Position numbers and translations under genes: made by a program. Positions 54,753-62,785 of a stretch of DNA of 64,000 nt are shown here, piece by piece (position 1 is the first letter of the stretch; every line of letters begins with the position of its first letter). Source of the stretch: Rhodoferax sediminis (GTDB lineage Bacteria > Pseudomonadota > Gammaproteobacteria > Burkholderiales > Burkholderiaceae_C). The stretch spans positions 4,291,001 to 4,355,000 of the forward strand of contig NZ_CP035503.1 of NCBI RefSeq assembly GCF_006970865.1, in the 5' to 3' direction. The notes beneath the pieces were generated by a model, which had not been told where the DNA came from, made no database searches, and saw only the letters and a list, made by a program, of their open reading frames with translations.

Positions 54753-54788
54753 GGCCTCCATAATGGCACGAAGCACCCATCGGACAAA

Positions 54789-55286
54789 ATGACCATGACA
54801 CCACTGCCAGCACCCCGACTCGAACATATCGCCGACCTCACGGTGCAGGTTGCCGCGCCGATCGAAGCCGGCCAGGTGGCCGGACTGAACAGCCGCGGCC
54901 GGCGCCGCATCATTCCGATCACGGGCGGCAGCATCAAAGGCCCGCGGCTGCACGGCCGGGTGCTGCCGGGCGGCGCCGATTTCCAGCTGGTGGTCTCCGG
55001 CACGACGACCGACCTCGATGCACGCTACCTGATTGCACTGGAGGGATCCGAGTTTGGCGGCGAGCACATCTTTGTGCAGAACCACGCGCTGCGCCGCGGC
55101 ACGGCCGACGACATCGCAAAACTGGTGCGCGGCGAACCGGTCGACCCCGCCGCCATTTATTTCCGCTGCGTGCCGGCGTTCGAGGTGTCGTCGCCGGCGC
55201 TGGCATGGCTGACAGAGAGTCTGTTCCTGGGCACCGGTGCACGCTATCCGGACCGTGTCGAGATGAGTTTCTTCCGCGTCGCCTGA
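54789..55286 (+). CDS. DUF3237-family protein
   Basis: A 165-residue protein of an uncharacterised conserved family. Recognisable features are LEHIADLTVQVAAPIEAG, GRRRIIPITGGSIKGPRLHG, VLPGGADFQ, and a terminal FLGTGARYPDRVEMSFFRV. No catalytic residues are known to me. It is divergent from the acetoacetyl-CoA synthetase gene. The start could be 54789 or the ATG at 54795. Confidence 0.8.
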   Translation: MTMTPLPAPRLEHIADLTVQVAAPIEAGQVAGLNSRGRRRIIPITGGSIKGPRLHGRVLPGGADFQLVVSGTTTDLDARYLIALEGSEFGGEHIFVQNHALRRGTADDIAKLVRGEPVDPAAIYFRCVPAFEVSSPALAWLTESLFLGTGARYPDRVEMSFFRVA

Positions 55287-55388
55287 ACCGCGATCAGTGC
55301 CGCTGCCGGGACGCGTGGCTGCTGCGACGCAGCTTGTACGACGCGGCCATTGCCCTTAGCATCGCGGCACTTTAACGAGGAGTGAGGA

Positions 55389-56675
55389 ATGGGAATGTTC
55401 GACTGGACAGAGAAAAATGCGGCGGTTCTGCAGCAGGGCGGCGTGATCGGCCCCGACGAGCGGCTGCCCTGGCCGCAGACCGCCGCGATGGGCGTGCAGC
55501 ACGTGATCGCGATGTTCGGTGCCACCGTGCTGGCGCCGATCCTGATGGGTTTTGACACCAACATCGCGATCCTGATGAGCGGCATCGGCACGCTGATTTT
55601 CTTCGCCATCACCAACGGCAAGGTGCCGAGCTACCTGGGGTCCAGCTTTGCCTTCATCGGCGTGGTGATCGCGGCCACGGGCTTTGCCGGCAAGGGGCCG
55701 AACGCCAACATCTCGGTCGCGCTGGGCGGCATCGTCGCCTGCGGCGTGGTGTACATCCTCATCGGCGCCATCGTGCACGCCATCGGCACGGGCTGGATCG
55801 AGCGCGTCATGCCGCCCGTCGTCACCGGCGCCGTCGTGGCCGTGATCGGGCTGAACCTGGCGAGCGTGCCAATCAAGAACATGGCGTCCAGCAACTTCGA
55901 CTCGTGGATGCAGGCGGTCACCTTCGTCAGTGTGGGGCTGGTCGCCGTGTTCACGCGCGGCATGGTGCAGCGCCTCTTGATCCTGATCGGCCTGGTGATG
56001 GCGAGCCTGATCTACGCGGTGTTTGCCAACGGCATGGGCCTGGGCAAGCCGCTGGATCTCTCGGGTGTCGGCAGCGCCGCGTGGGTCGGCCTGCCCCACT
56101 TCACCGCGCCGGTGTTCAGCGCCAACGCCATGCTGCTGATCGTGCCCGTGGTCATCATCCTGGTGGCCGAGAACCTGGGCCACCTCAAGGCCGTGACCGC
56201 GATGACCGGCAAGGACCTGGACCCCTACCTGGGCCGCGCCTTCATGGGCGACGGCATCGCCACCGTGCTCAGCGCCGGTGTGGGCGGCACCGGCGTGACC
56301 ACTTATGCCGAGAACATCGGCGTGATGGCGGCGACCAAGATCTACTCGACCGCGGTGTTCGTCACGGCCGCGCTGATCGCCATCGTGCTCGGTTTTTCAC
56401 CGAAGTTCGGTGCTGTCATCCAGGCCATCCCGCTGCCGGTGATGGGCGGCGTCAGCATCGTGGTGTTCGGCCTGATCACGATCGCGGGGGCCCGCATCTG
56501 GGTCAGCAACCAGGTCGATTTTTCGCAGAACAAGAACCTGATCGTGGCCGCCATCACGCTGATCATCGGCACCGGCGACTTCACGCTCAAGTTCGGCGAC
56601 TTCGCGCTGGGCGGCATCGGCACTGCAACGTTTGGTGCGATTCTGCTGTACGCTTTGCTGAATCGCAAAACCTGA
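55389..56675 (+). CDS. uraA: Uracil/xanthine permease (NCS2 family)
   Basis: A 428-residue nucleobase:H+ symporter with about 14 helical segments. Family marks: LPWPQTAAMGVQHVIAMFGATVLAP at the N-terminus (here in segments), a conserved ENLGH with the substrate-binding Glu, and a mid-protein GVGGTGVTTYAENIG. UraA-like sequences mainly transport uracil. GAGGAGTGAGG precedes the ATG. It is not adjacent to the hydantoinase cluster, so a shared pyrimidine role is only possible. The uracil versus xanthine choice rests on similarity by eye. Confidence 0.88.
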   Translation: MGMFDWTEKNAAVLQQGGVIGPDERLPWPQTAAMGVQHVIAMFGATVLAPILMGFDTNIAILMSGIGTLIFFAITNGKVPSYLGSSFAFIGVVIAATGFAGKGPNANISVALGGIVACGVVYILIGAIVHAIGTGWIERVMPPVVTGAVVAVIGLNLASVPIKNMASSNFDSWMQAVTFVSVGLVAVFTRGMVQRLLILIGLVMASLIYAVFANGMGLGKPLDLSGVGSAAWVGLPHFTAPVFSANAMLLIVPVVIILVAENLGHLKAVTAMTGKDLDPYLGRAFMGDGIATVLSAGVGGTGVTTYAENIGVMAATKIYSTAVFVTAALIAIVLGFSPKFGAVIQAIPLPVMGGVSIVVFGLITIAGARIWVSNQVDFSQNKNLIVAAITLIIGTGDFTLKFGDFALGGIGTATFGAILLYALLNRKT

Positions 56676-56685
56676 AAGCTGTTGC

Positions 56686-57108
56686 ATGCGCATCTGGAAA
56701 AAACCGATCTCGACCGAAGAACTCACCGCCATCCATGTCGATACGGCGGTGCAGCACCTGGGCATCGAATTTCTCGAAGTCGGCGACGACTTCATCCGCG
56801 CGCGCGTGCCGGTCAACACCCACACGCGCCAGCCGTACGGGCTGTTGCACGGCGGCGTGAGCGTGGTGCTGGCCGAAACGCTGGGCTCGTGCGGCGCGGC
56901 GTATTGTTGCCCCGAGGGCTACCGCGCCGTCGGGCTGGACATCAACGCGAATCACCTCAAGGGCGCCATCAGCGGCTGGGTCACCGGCGTCACGCGTCCG
57001 GTGCACATCGGGCGCACCACGCAGGTCTGGCAGATCGACCTGTCCAACGCCGCCGGCGAGCTGACCTGCGTGTCGCGCATCACGATGGCGGTGCTGGCGC
57101 CGCGTTAA
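56686..57108 (+). CDS. Hotdog-fold thioesterase (PaaI/MenI-like)
   Basis: A 140-residue single hotdog domain. Marks: HLGIEFLEVGDDFIRARVPV, GLLHGGVSVVLAETLGS with the catalytic Glu, and a late NANHLKGA. The segments resemble YbdB/MenI-type acyl-CoA hydrolases. It begins 10 bases after the permease stop and may be cotranscribed. The acyl-CoA substrate is unknown. Confidence 0.87.
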   Translation: MRIWKKPISTEELTAIHVDTAVQHLGIEFLEVGDDFIRARVPVNTHTRQPYGLLHGGVSVVLAETLGSCGAAYCCPEGYRAVGLDINANHLKGAISGWVTGVTRPVHIGRTTQVWQIDLSNAAGELTCVSRITMAVLAPR

Positions 57109-57111
57109 TAG

Positions 57112-57289
57112 CCCCCACGCTTGCCACTGCGTGGCGGCGCTGGGCTCGCGCAGCGTGCGTGCGCGCTAGCTGTACAGTGGAACGAGCCCATGCCGGGCCT
57201 TCGCTATGCACGTGCCGAGGCATCACGCGTCGGCCCGGCCCCGAGGGGGCTGACCCTGCTCGGGGCGGCCCATCGCTGCGGTCGTTATG
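57112..57289 (+). repeat. GC-rich mini-repeat family 1, copy interrupted by a nested insertion
   Basis: The family-1 left end (GCCCCCACGCTTGCCACTGC) is followed from about 57141 by an additional segment of about 95 bases with TGGGCTCG (57141-57148) and CGAGCCCA (57183-57190) as inverted arms. After about 57237 the family-1 right part (CCCCGAGGGGGCTGACCCTG, then CTCGGGGCGGCCC) resumes. Confidence 0.72.
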
Positions 57290-57302
57290 AATCAAACCGG
57301 GT

Positions 57303-57347
57303 TGTAGCCCTTACACAGTCTTCACAAGCGGCTATAGTTTCAATAGC
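57303..57347. repeat. Mini-palindrome family 2, intergenic copy
   Basis: The core GCTATAGTTTCAATAGC (57331-57347) is preceded by TTGTAGCCC. It ends 11 bases from the adenosyltransferase stop, so may serve as a 3' hairpin of that gene's mRNA. With the adjacent family-1 element it fills the 57109-57357 gap. Confidence 0.7.
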
Positions 57348-57357
57348 GACGCCATAA

Positions 57358-57936
57358 CTACTCTGCTTGCGACCTGGCCAGCTTCTCGCTCTTCCAGTAC
57401 ACGTCGTCGCCCACCGTGCCGTCCGTGCGATAGCGGTTCAGCACGCGCGCGAGCACAAACATCAAATCAGACAGCCGGTTCAGGTACTGGCGCGGCGTGT
57501 CCTTCAACGTTTCTTCACTGCCCAGCGCGACCACCGCGCGTTCGGCGCGGCGCGCCACGGTGCGGCACACATGGGCCTGCGCGGCGGCGCGCGTGCCGGC
57601 CGGCAGGATGAACTCCTGCAGCCGCGGCAGCGCTTTGTTGTGCCCGGCCAGCGCCTGGTCCAGCGCCAGGAGCGCCTCGGGCTTGAGCAGTTCGTAGCCG
57701 GGAATGCTGAGCTCGCCGCCCAGGTTGAACAGCTGCTGCTGGATCTCCACCAGCAGGGTGCGCACCGCGGCGGGCATGTCCTCGCACAGCAACAGGCCGA
57801 TGTGGGAGTTGAGCTCGTCCACGTCGCCCATGGCGTGTACGCGCAAGCTGTTTTTGGACACGCGCGTGTTGTCACCCAGGCCAGTGGTGCCGTTGTCGCC
57901 GGTGCGCGTGGCGATTTGAGTCAGTCGTTTGCCCAT
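57358..57936 (-). CDS. Cob(I)yrinic acid a,c-diamide adenosyltransferase (PduO type)
   Basis: A 192-residue adenosyltransferase making adenosylcobalamin. Family marks: TRTGDNGTTGLGDN for ATP binding, DVDELNSHIG, and LSDLMFVLARVLNR with the conserved terminal Arg. Length and sequence fit the PduO class rather than CobA/CobO or EutT. It fits an organism using cobalamin, as the MetH cobalamin module also shows. No riboswitch is seen upstream. Confidence 0.92.
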   Translation of the reverse strand: MGKRLTQIATRTGDNGTTGLGDNTRVSKNSLRVHAMGDVDELNSHIGLLLCEDMPAAVRTLLVEIQQQLFNLGGELSIPGYELLKPEALLALDQALAGHNKALPRLQEFILPAGTRAAAQAHVCRTVARRAERAVVALGSEETLKDTPRQYLNRLSDLMFVLARVLNRYRTDGTVGDDVYWKSEKLARSQAE

Positions 57937-58119
57937 GAAGCTCTCTTGTCGTTGCTGTACCGAGTTGATTGTGCGCCGTCTTTAGAAGTGTTTCGCGAAG
58001 CAGGGAAATGTATCTGAGGCAACTGTTTTGTGAGGGACGAAACACCGGGCAAGAATGCTGGCCGGATGGCTGTCGCTGCGTTGCAATGAAGTCTTGCTCA
58101 ACTTCACTGGAGTCCCTCC

Positions 58120-58350
58120 ATGAAAGCCAAACGACGATGCATCCCCAACTTCGAAGCCCGCAGCGTGATGATCATTGCCGCCTGGGCCCTGGGCAGCGCC
58201 GCCGCCGTGCATGCACAGACCCCTTACTCGCCGTCGCCACGTCGGGGCGCACCGATGACGACGCCATCCGGCAGCATGGACCCATCCAGGCCGGCGCCAG
58301 CCACGACGGCTTCATCTCGCGCGCGGAGTCGGAGTATGACCAGACCATGA
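58120..58350 (+). CDS. Small secreted protein candidate, possibly frameshifted
   Basis: A 76-residue ORF with a signal-peptide-like start (basic MKAKRRC, then MIIAAWALGSAAAVHA and a likely cleavage before QTPYS). The mature part is Pro/Ser-rich. After about position 58305 the +1 frame encodes a more protein-like ending (FISRAESEYDQTMK, stop at 58353), so the gene may be frameshifted or the read contains an indel. I recognise no family. The surrounding bases 57937-58119 and 58351-58499 show no gene. Confidence 0.4.
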   Translation: MKAKRRCIPNFEARSVMIIAAWALGSAAAVHAQTPYSPSPRRGAPMTTPSGSMDPSRPAPATTASSRARSRSMTRP

Positions 58351-58499
58351 AGTAGCCGCGGGCCGTTAATGCCTGGCACGTCCCCGGAGGTGGTCAATCC
58401 CGGCCGCCTTCGGGGACGCTGTGCTTTTGGGGTTCGTGCGCCGGGGTCGTCGCAATATGCGGCAAGGATTAAACTGGCAAGTCAGTTTGGAGACATTGC

Positions 58500-59924
58500 A
58501 TGAACGCCCCCACCGCCATCGCCCACCTGGTTCCTGAAATCAACCTGCGCCCCGTGCCGCCTGCGCTGATCGAGGCGCTCCAGGCGCGCTTTGGCGCGCA
58601 GTGCTCCACGGCGCTGGTGGTGCGCGAGCAGCACGGGCGCGATGAATCGTCGTTCGAGGCGCCGCCGCCCGCCGCCGTGATTTTTGCCGAGAGTACGCAG
58701 GACGTGGCCGATGCGGTGCAGCTCGCGAGCCAGTACGAGGTGCCGGTGATTCCGTTTGCCGTCGGCTCCTCGCTGGAGGGCCATCTGCTCGCGGTGCAGG
58801 GTGGCATCAGCATCGACGTGAACCGCATGAACCGCGTGCTATCCGTCAACGCCGACGACCTGACCGTGACGATGCAGCCGGGCGTGACGCGCAAGCAGCT
58901 CAACGAGGAGGTCAAGAGCACCGGCCTGTTCTTCCCGATCGACCCGGGCGCCGACGCCTCGATCGGCGGCATGGCGGCCACGCGCGCGTCCGGCACCAAC
59001 GCCGTGCGCTACGGCACCATGCGCGAGAACGTGCTGGCGCTGGAAGTCGTCACCGCCAGCGGCGAAGTGATCCGCACCGGCACGCGCGCCAAAAAGAGCA
59101 GCGCCGGCTACGACCTGACGCGCCTGCTGGTGGGCTCCGAGGGCACGCTGGGCGTGATCACCGAAGTGACCGTCAAGCTGTATCCGCTGCCGGAGGCGAT
59201 CTCGGCCGCGATCTGCTCGTTCCCGAGCATCGAGGCGGCGGTGCGCACCACCATCGAGGTAATCCAGCTCGGCGTGCCGATCGCGCGGGTGGAACTGATC
59301 GACCACCACACCGTGCGCATGGTCAACGCGCACAGCAAGCTCGGCCTGCGCGAGGAACCGATGCTGCTGATGGAGTTCCACGGCTCGCCCGCCGGCGTCA
59401 AGGAACAGGCCGAAACCGTGCAGGAGATTGCCAGTGAACACGGCGGCAACGCGTTTGAATGGGCCACCACGCCCGAGGAGCGCACGCGCTTGTGGGCGGC
59501 GCGGCACAACGCCTACTTTGCCGCGATCCAGTCCCGGCCCGGCTGCCGCGCGATCTCCACCGACACCTGCGTGCCGATCTCGCGGCTGGCCGACTGCCTG
59601 CTCGACTCGGTGGTCGAGGCCGAGGCCAGCGGCATTCCCTACTTTCTGGTCGGCCATGTGGGCGATGGCAACTTCCACTTCGGCTACCTGCTGGACCCGA
59701 ACGACCCGCAAGAGCGCGAGGTAGCCGAAGACCTGAACCACAAGCTGGTGATGCGCGCGCTGAGCCTGGAGGGCACCTGCACCGGCGAGCACGGCGTGGG
59801 CCTGCACAAGATGGGCTTCCTGGTGACCGAGGCCGGCGCCGGCGCGGTGGACATGATGCGCACCATCAAGCGCGCACTCGACCCGAAAAACATCATGAAC
59901 CCGGGCAAGATTTTTACGCTCTGA
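58500..59924 (+). CDS. FAD-linked D-lactate dehydrogenase / glycolate oxidase subunit D-like
   Basis: A 474-residue VAO-family flavoprotein. Residues about 55-235 form the FAD-binding domain (VPVIPFAVGSSLEGHLL; GADASIGGMAATRASGTNAVRYG; GYDLTRLLVGSEGTLGVITE), followed by the FAD-oxidase C domain with GHVGDGNFHF and GEHGVGLHKMGF. These marks belong to cytochrome-linked D-lactate dehydrogenases and the closely related GlcD. Absence of glcE/glcF genes nearby favours a single-subunit D-2-hydroxyacid dehydrogenase. ATG at 58500 follows GGAGAC. Confidence 0.87.
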   Translation: MNAPTAIAHLVPEINLRPVPPALIEALQARFGAQCSTALVVREQHGRDESSFEAPPPAAVIFAESTQDVADAVQLASQYEVPVIPFAVGSSLEGHLLAVQGGISIDVNRMNRVLSVNADDLTVTMQPGVTRKQLNEEVKSTGLFFPIDPGADASIGGMAATRASGTNAVRYGTMRENVLALEVVTASGEVIRTGTRAKKSSAGYDLTRLLVGSEGTLGVITEVTVKLYPLPEAISAAICSFPSIEAAVRTTIEVIQLGVPIARVELIDHHTVRMVNAHSKLGLREEPMLLMEFHGSPAGVKEQAETVQEIASEHGGNAFEWATTPEERTRLWAARHNAYFAAIQSRPGCRAISTDTCVPISRLADCLLDSVVEAEASGIPYFLVGHVGDGNFHFGYLLDPNDPQEREVAEDLNHKLVMRALSLEGTCTGEHGVGLHKMGFLVTEAGAGAVDMMRTIKRALDPKNIMNPGKIFTL

Positions 59925-60106
59925 GCGTTTGGTTTTTGCCGTTTCCTGCGCGCCGGCACGAGCCGGATGCCAATCATTACAACTGCCGCGGATCGCGCCA
60001 TCCAGCTTTACAAAAAGTAAAGACGGGCCTGCTAGGATGAGTTCAAGAAGCTGGCCGGCAACGGCCGCGCGGCCCCTTGAACGCCACCCAACGCAAGGAA
60101 AATACC

Positions 60107-60613
60107 GTGTCCCTGGCCTTATCGCGACGAACCTGTAGAAAGCTTGCGCCGTTGCTGACGGCCCTGCTGGTGGGCGCTGCCTGGGCCCAGCCGGCACATG
60201 ACAATCGCGGGACCGGCGGCGCCCATCGTGATGGCGCCCATGAACGCTATGCGTTTCATGGCCGTGACGTGCATCGTTTCGACCACGGCGAGCAGCTCCG
60301 CTGGAGCGGCGGACACTGGCGCAACAGCTGCTTCGGCGGTCGCTGCGGCTGGTGGTGGTTCACAGGCGGGCTATGGTATTTTTACGACCAGCCGGTCTAC
60401 CCCTACCCGCTGGTGGTCTCGGGCATCCAGTATGTCGATCCGGCGATGGCGGGACCCGGGCCCGCGGTGATCACCGCGCCGCCCGTGCCGCAGCCCGCGC
60501 CCATCGCCCCGGCGCCGCAGTTCTGGTATTACTGCGACAACCCCCAGGGCTACTTCCCCGACGTCCAGACCTGCAACACGCAGTTCCGGCAGGTAGAGCC
60601 GCCGCCGCATTGA
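60107..60613 (+). CDS. Secreted uncharacterised protein, aromatic/His-rich
   Basis: A 168-residue protein with an N-terminal signal peptide (LAPLLTALLVGAAWA, cleavage before QPAH). The mature region is His/Gly/Trp-rich (GGHWRNSCFGGRCGWWWF) followed by a Pro-rich linker and a Cys-containing C-terminus WYYCDNPQGYFPDVQTCN. That C-terminal motif is common in small betaproteobacterial envelope proteins of unknown function. GTG at 60107 with AAGGAAA upstream was chosen. It is followed by the lipoprotein gene on the same strand. Confidence 0.7.
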   Translation: MSLALSRRTCRKLAPLLTALLVGAAWAQPAHDNRGTGGAHRDGAHERYAFHGRDVHRFDHGEQLRWSGGHWRNSCFGGRCGWWWFTGGLWYFYDQPVYPYPLVVSGIQYVDPAMAGPGPAVITAPPVPQPAPIAPAPQFWYYCDNPQGYFPDVQTCNTQFRQVEPPPH

Positions 60614-60693
60614 GCAGGTGGCACCGGCGCGCCCGAAGGAACCTGAAGCGCCCCGTATCGATCTTAGTTTTTATCGTCAATCAAAGGACTACC

Positions 60694-61191
60694 GTGCAAA
60701 CTGGCAAGCTCTCACTCACCGCCCTGTCGCCGCTGTTATGGCTGGCGGCCTGCGCCTCGCCGCCCATGGGTCCGACCGTGCAGGTACTGCCCAGCCCGAA
60801 CAAGCCGTTCCAGGTGTTCCAGCAGGACCAGTTCGACTGCAAGCAGTACGCGCAGTCGCAGGTGGCCGGCCAGGCCGAGGCGGTGAACCGCGGCACGGCG
60901 GGCGCTGCCGCAACGGGCGTGGTGCTCGGCGGGCTGCTGGGTGCCGCCATCGGCAATCACCAGGGCGCGGGCATCGGCGCCGGCGTGGGGGCCATCGCCG
61001 GGACCAGCGCCGGCGCGAACTCTGCCGCTTATGGGCAGGGCTCGATCCAGGCGCAGTACAACAACGCCTACGTGCAGTGCATGTATTCCAGGGGCAACCA
61101 GGTGCCTGGGGCCGGGCCGCAATACCAGCGCCCGCAGTACTACCCACAACAGCAGCGCCCGCAATACCAGCAGCCGTACCCGCAGCAGTAG
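60694..61191 (+). CDS. Glycine-zipper lipoprotein
   Basis: A 165-residue lipoprotein. The N-terminus has a lipobox (LLWLAACAS, Cys at about position 21). The centre is a glycine-zipper segment with repeats GVVLGGLLGAAIGNHQGAGIG and GAGVGAIAGTSAGANS (each shown as a short stretch), and the tail is Gln/Tyr/Pro-rich. Glycine-zipper lipoproteins sit in the outer membrane and are thought to help envelope stability. GTG at 60694 follows AAAGGA. Function inferred from family only. Confidence 0.78.
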   Translation: MQTGKLSLTALSPLLWLAACASPPMGPTVQVLPSPNKPFQVFQQDQFDCKQYAQSQVAGQAEAVNRGTAGAAATGVVLGGLLGAAIGNHQGAGIGAGVGAIAGTSAGANSAAYGQGSIQAQYNNAYVQCMYSRGNQVPGAGPQYQRPQYYPQQQRPQYQQPYPQQ

Positions 61192-61213
61192 TACCGACAG
61201 GCGCAACGTGCCC

Positions 61214-61230
61214 AGCCCCCGCCGGGGGCT
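61214..61230. terminator. Hairpin between the lipoprotein and parB genes
   Basis: AGCCCCC-GCC-GGGGGCT forms a perfect 7-bp stem between two convergent genes. There is no T-run, so it may be a weak bidirectional terminator. Confidence 0.5.
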
Positions 61231-61235
61231 CGTGC

Positions 61236-62180
61236 CTACGCCTTGCGCAGTTTCTCGATCAGGCCATTCAGCTCGTCGAGCGAGCCGAACTGGATCGCCA
61301 CCTCGCCCATCTCCTCGGTGCGGCCCGCGCGCTTGACGCGCTTTTTCACGCGCACCTCGACGGTGGCCGTGAGCAGGTCCGACAGCTCCTCTTCCAGCCG
61401 CTGCAGATCGCGCGATTTCTCTTTTTTGGCGGCGTTCGACGCCTTCGACGAGACCAGGCTGAACTCGACGCTGAGCTTCTTGACCAGCCGTTCGGCCTCG
61501 CGCACCGAGAGTTTCTTGGCTGCGATCTGGTTCGCCGCCGTGATCTGGGTGGCCTGCTCCAGCGCCAGGAGGGCCCGCGCATGACCCATGTCGATGTCGC
61601 CGGCCATCAGCATGGTCTGCACCGGCCCGGTCAGATTCAGCAGGCGCAGCAGGTTGCTGGCGGCGCTGCGCGAACGCCCCACAGCTTGCGCCGCAGTTTC
61701 GTGAGTGAGCCCAAACTCCTTGATCAAGCGTTGCAAGCCCTGGGCCTCTTCCAGCGGGTTGAGGTCTTCGCGCTGGATATTCTCGATCAGCGACATGGCT
61801 GCGGCCGACTCGTCGGGCACGTCGCGCACCAGCACCGGCACGCTGTCCAGCCCCGCGAGCCGCGCCGCGCGGAAGCGCCGCTCGCCCGCGATGATCTCGT
61901 ACTTGCCGGCATTGATGCCCGCCGCATCCCCGTTGAGCAGCTGGCGCACCAGGATCGGCTGCATGATGCCCTGCGCCTTGATCGACTCGGCCAGCTCGTA
62001 CAGCGCGCCCTCGTCCATGCGGGTGCGCGGCTGGTACTGGCCGGGCACCAGCTCGGTCAGCAACAATGTCGTGGGCAGTCCGGGACTGGGCGCTGGCGCA
62101 TCGGCTCCGCCCTCGGCCACCTTGGGGCCCAGCAGGGCTTCGAGTCCGCGGCCGAGGCCCTTGGGTTTTTTGGTCACCAT
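61236..62180 (-). CDS. parB: Chromosome-partitioning protein ParB
   Basis: A 314-residue DNA-binding CTPase that loads at parS and spreads. Marks: N-terminal GLGRGLEALLG (ParA contact), the CTP-binding box with GERRFRAARLAG, ENIQREDLNP, the HTH AAQAVGRSRSAASNLLRLL, and a C-terminal coiled dimer region EKSRDLQRLEEELSDLL. It forms a same-strand unit with the hydrolase and parA. A parS site lies at 63872. Confidence 0.95.
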   Translation of the reverse strand: MVTKKPKGLGRGLEALLGPKVAEGGADAPAPSPGLPTTLLLTELVPGQYQPRTRMDEGALYELAESIKAQGIMQPILVRQLLNGDAAGINAGKYEIIAGERRFRAARLAGLDSVPVLVRDVPDESAAAMSLIENIQREDLNPLEEAQGLQRLIKEFGLTHETAAQAVGRSRSAASNLLRLLNLTGPVQTMLMAGDIDMGHARALLALEQATQITAANQIAAKKLSVREAERLVKKLSVEFSLVSSKASNAAKKEKSRDLQRLEEELSDLLTATVEVRVKKRVKRAGRTEEMGEVAIQFGSLDELNGLIEKLRKA

Positions 62181-62182
62181 TT

Positions 62183-62722
62183 CTAGTCTTTCATTAAATC
62201 GTCGAGCAGTACGTAGCCCTCGGGCCAGCTGCCCAGCCCGGCTTCGGCATTGATGTGGCCGGCGTCGCCATAGTCGATGAACTGCGCGCCCCAGGCCGTG
62301 GCGAAACGCCGGGCCCGGTCGAAATCGCACCAGGGGTCGTTGCGGCTGCCCAGCAGCACGCTGCGAAACGGCAGTTTTTGCAGCGGGATCGGCGGCCAGC
62401 TCCAGAGCAAGGGGTCGATGTCGTCGCGTTCGACGTCGCCGGGCGCGACCAGCAACGCGCCCTTGACGTGGTGCGTGTTCTTCGAGTGCGCCGCCCAAGC
62501 CGCGACCTGGATGCAGCCCAGGCTGTGCGCCACCAGCACGGCGGGCTCATCGCACGAGAGCACGACGTCTTCGAGCCGCGCGATCCAGTCGCCGCGCAGC
62601 GGGCGCATCCAGTCGTGCTGCTCCACCCTTTGGTACCCGTGCGCGCGCTCCCAGCGGCTCTGCCAGTGCTCGGGGCCGCTGCCCTGCCAGCCCGGCAGGA
62701 TCAAGACGTTGGAGGGTTTCAT
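62183..62722 (-). CDS. Small serine hydrolase (RBBP9/YdeN-like) inside the par locus
   Basis: A 179-residue alpha/beta hydrolase of the RBBP9/YdeN group. Marks: VLILPGWQGSGPEHWQ at the N-terminus, AHSLGC with the nucleophile Ser, SRNDPWCDF carrying the acid, and GDAGHINAEAG with the His. It is placed between parA and parB with a two-base gap to parB, as I recall in related Comamonadaceae. A role in partition is not shown. A family-2 repeat lies directly upstream of its start. Confidence 0.85.
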   Translation of the reverse strand: MKPSNVLILPGWQGSGPEHWQSRWERAHGYQRVEQHDWMRPLRGDWIARLEDVVLSCDEPAVLVAHSLGCIQVAAWAAHSKNTHHVKGALLVAPGDVERDDIDPLLWSWPPIPLQKLPFRSVLLGSRNDPWCDFDRARRFATAWGAQFIDYGDAGHINAEAGLGSWPEGYVLLDDLMKD

Positions 62723-62775
62723 GCTATGAACTCAATAGCTATCTATGCAGAAGGGATAAGGGCTGGAGGCCGATT
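62723..62775. repeat. Mini-palindrome family 2 between the hydrolase and parA
   Basis: The core GCTATGAACTCAATAGC (62723-62739) abuts the hydrolase start codon, and the trailing arm (GGGATAAGGGCTGGAGGCC) ends near the parA stop. Confidence 0.7.
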
Positions 62776-62785
62776 TCGTTCATCA

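Noticed and set aside
53121..54788. Upstream extension of the DUF3237 frame
   Set aside because: Antisense to acetoacetyl-CoA synthetase; family homology begins only at about 54795.
57937..58119. Possible cobalamin riboswitch upstream of the adenosyltransferase
   Set aside because: No B12-box-like sequence or matching secondary structure was found in the leader.
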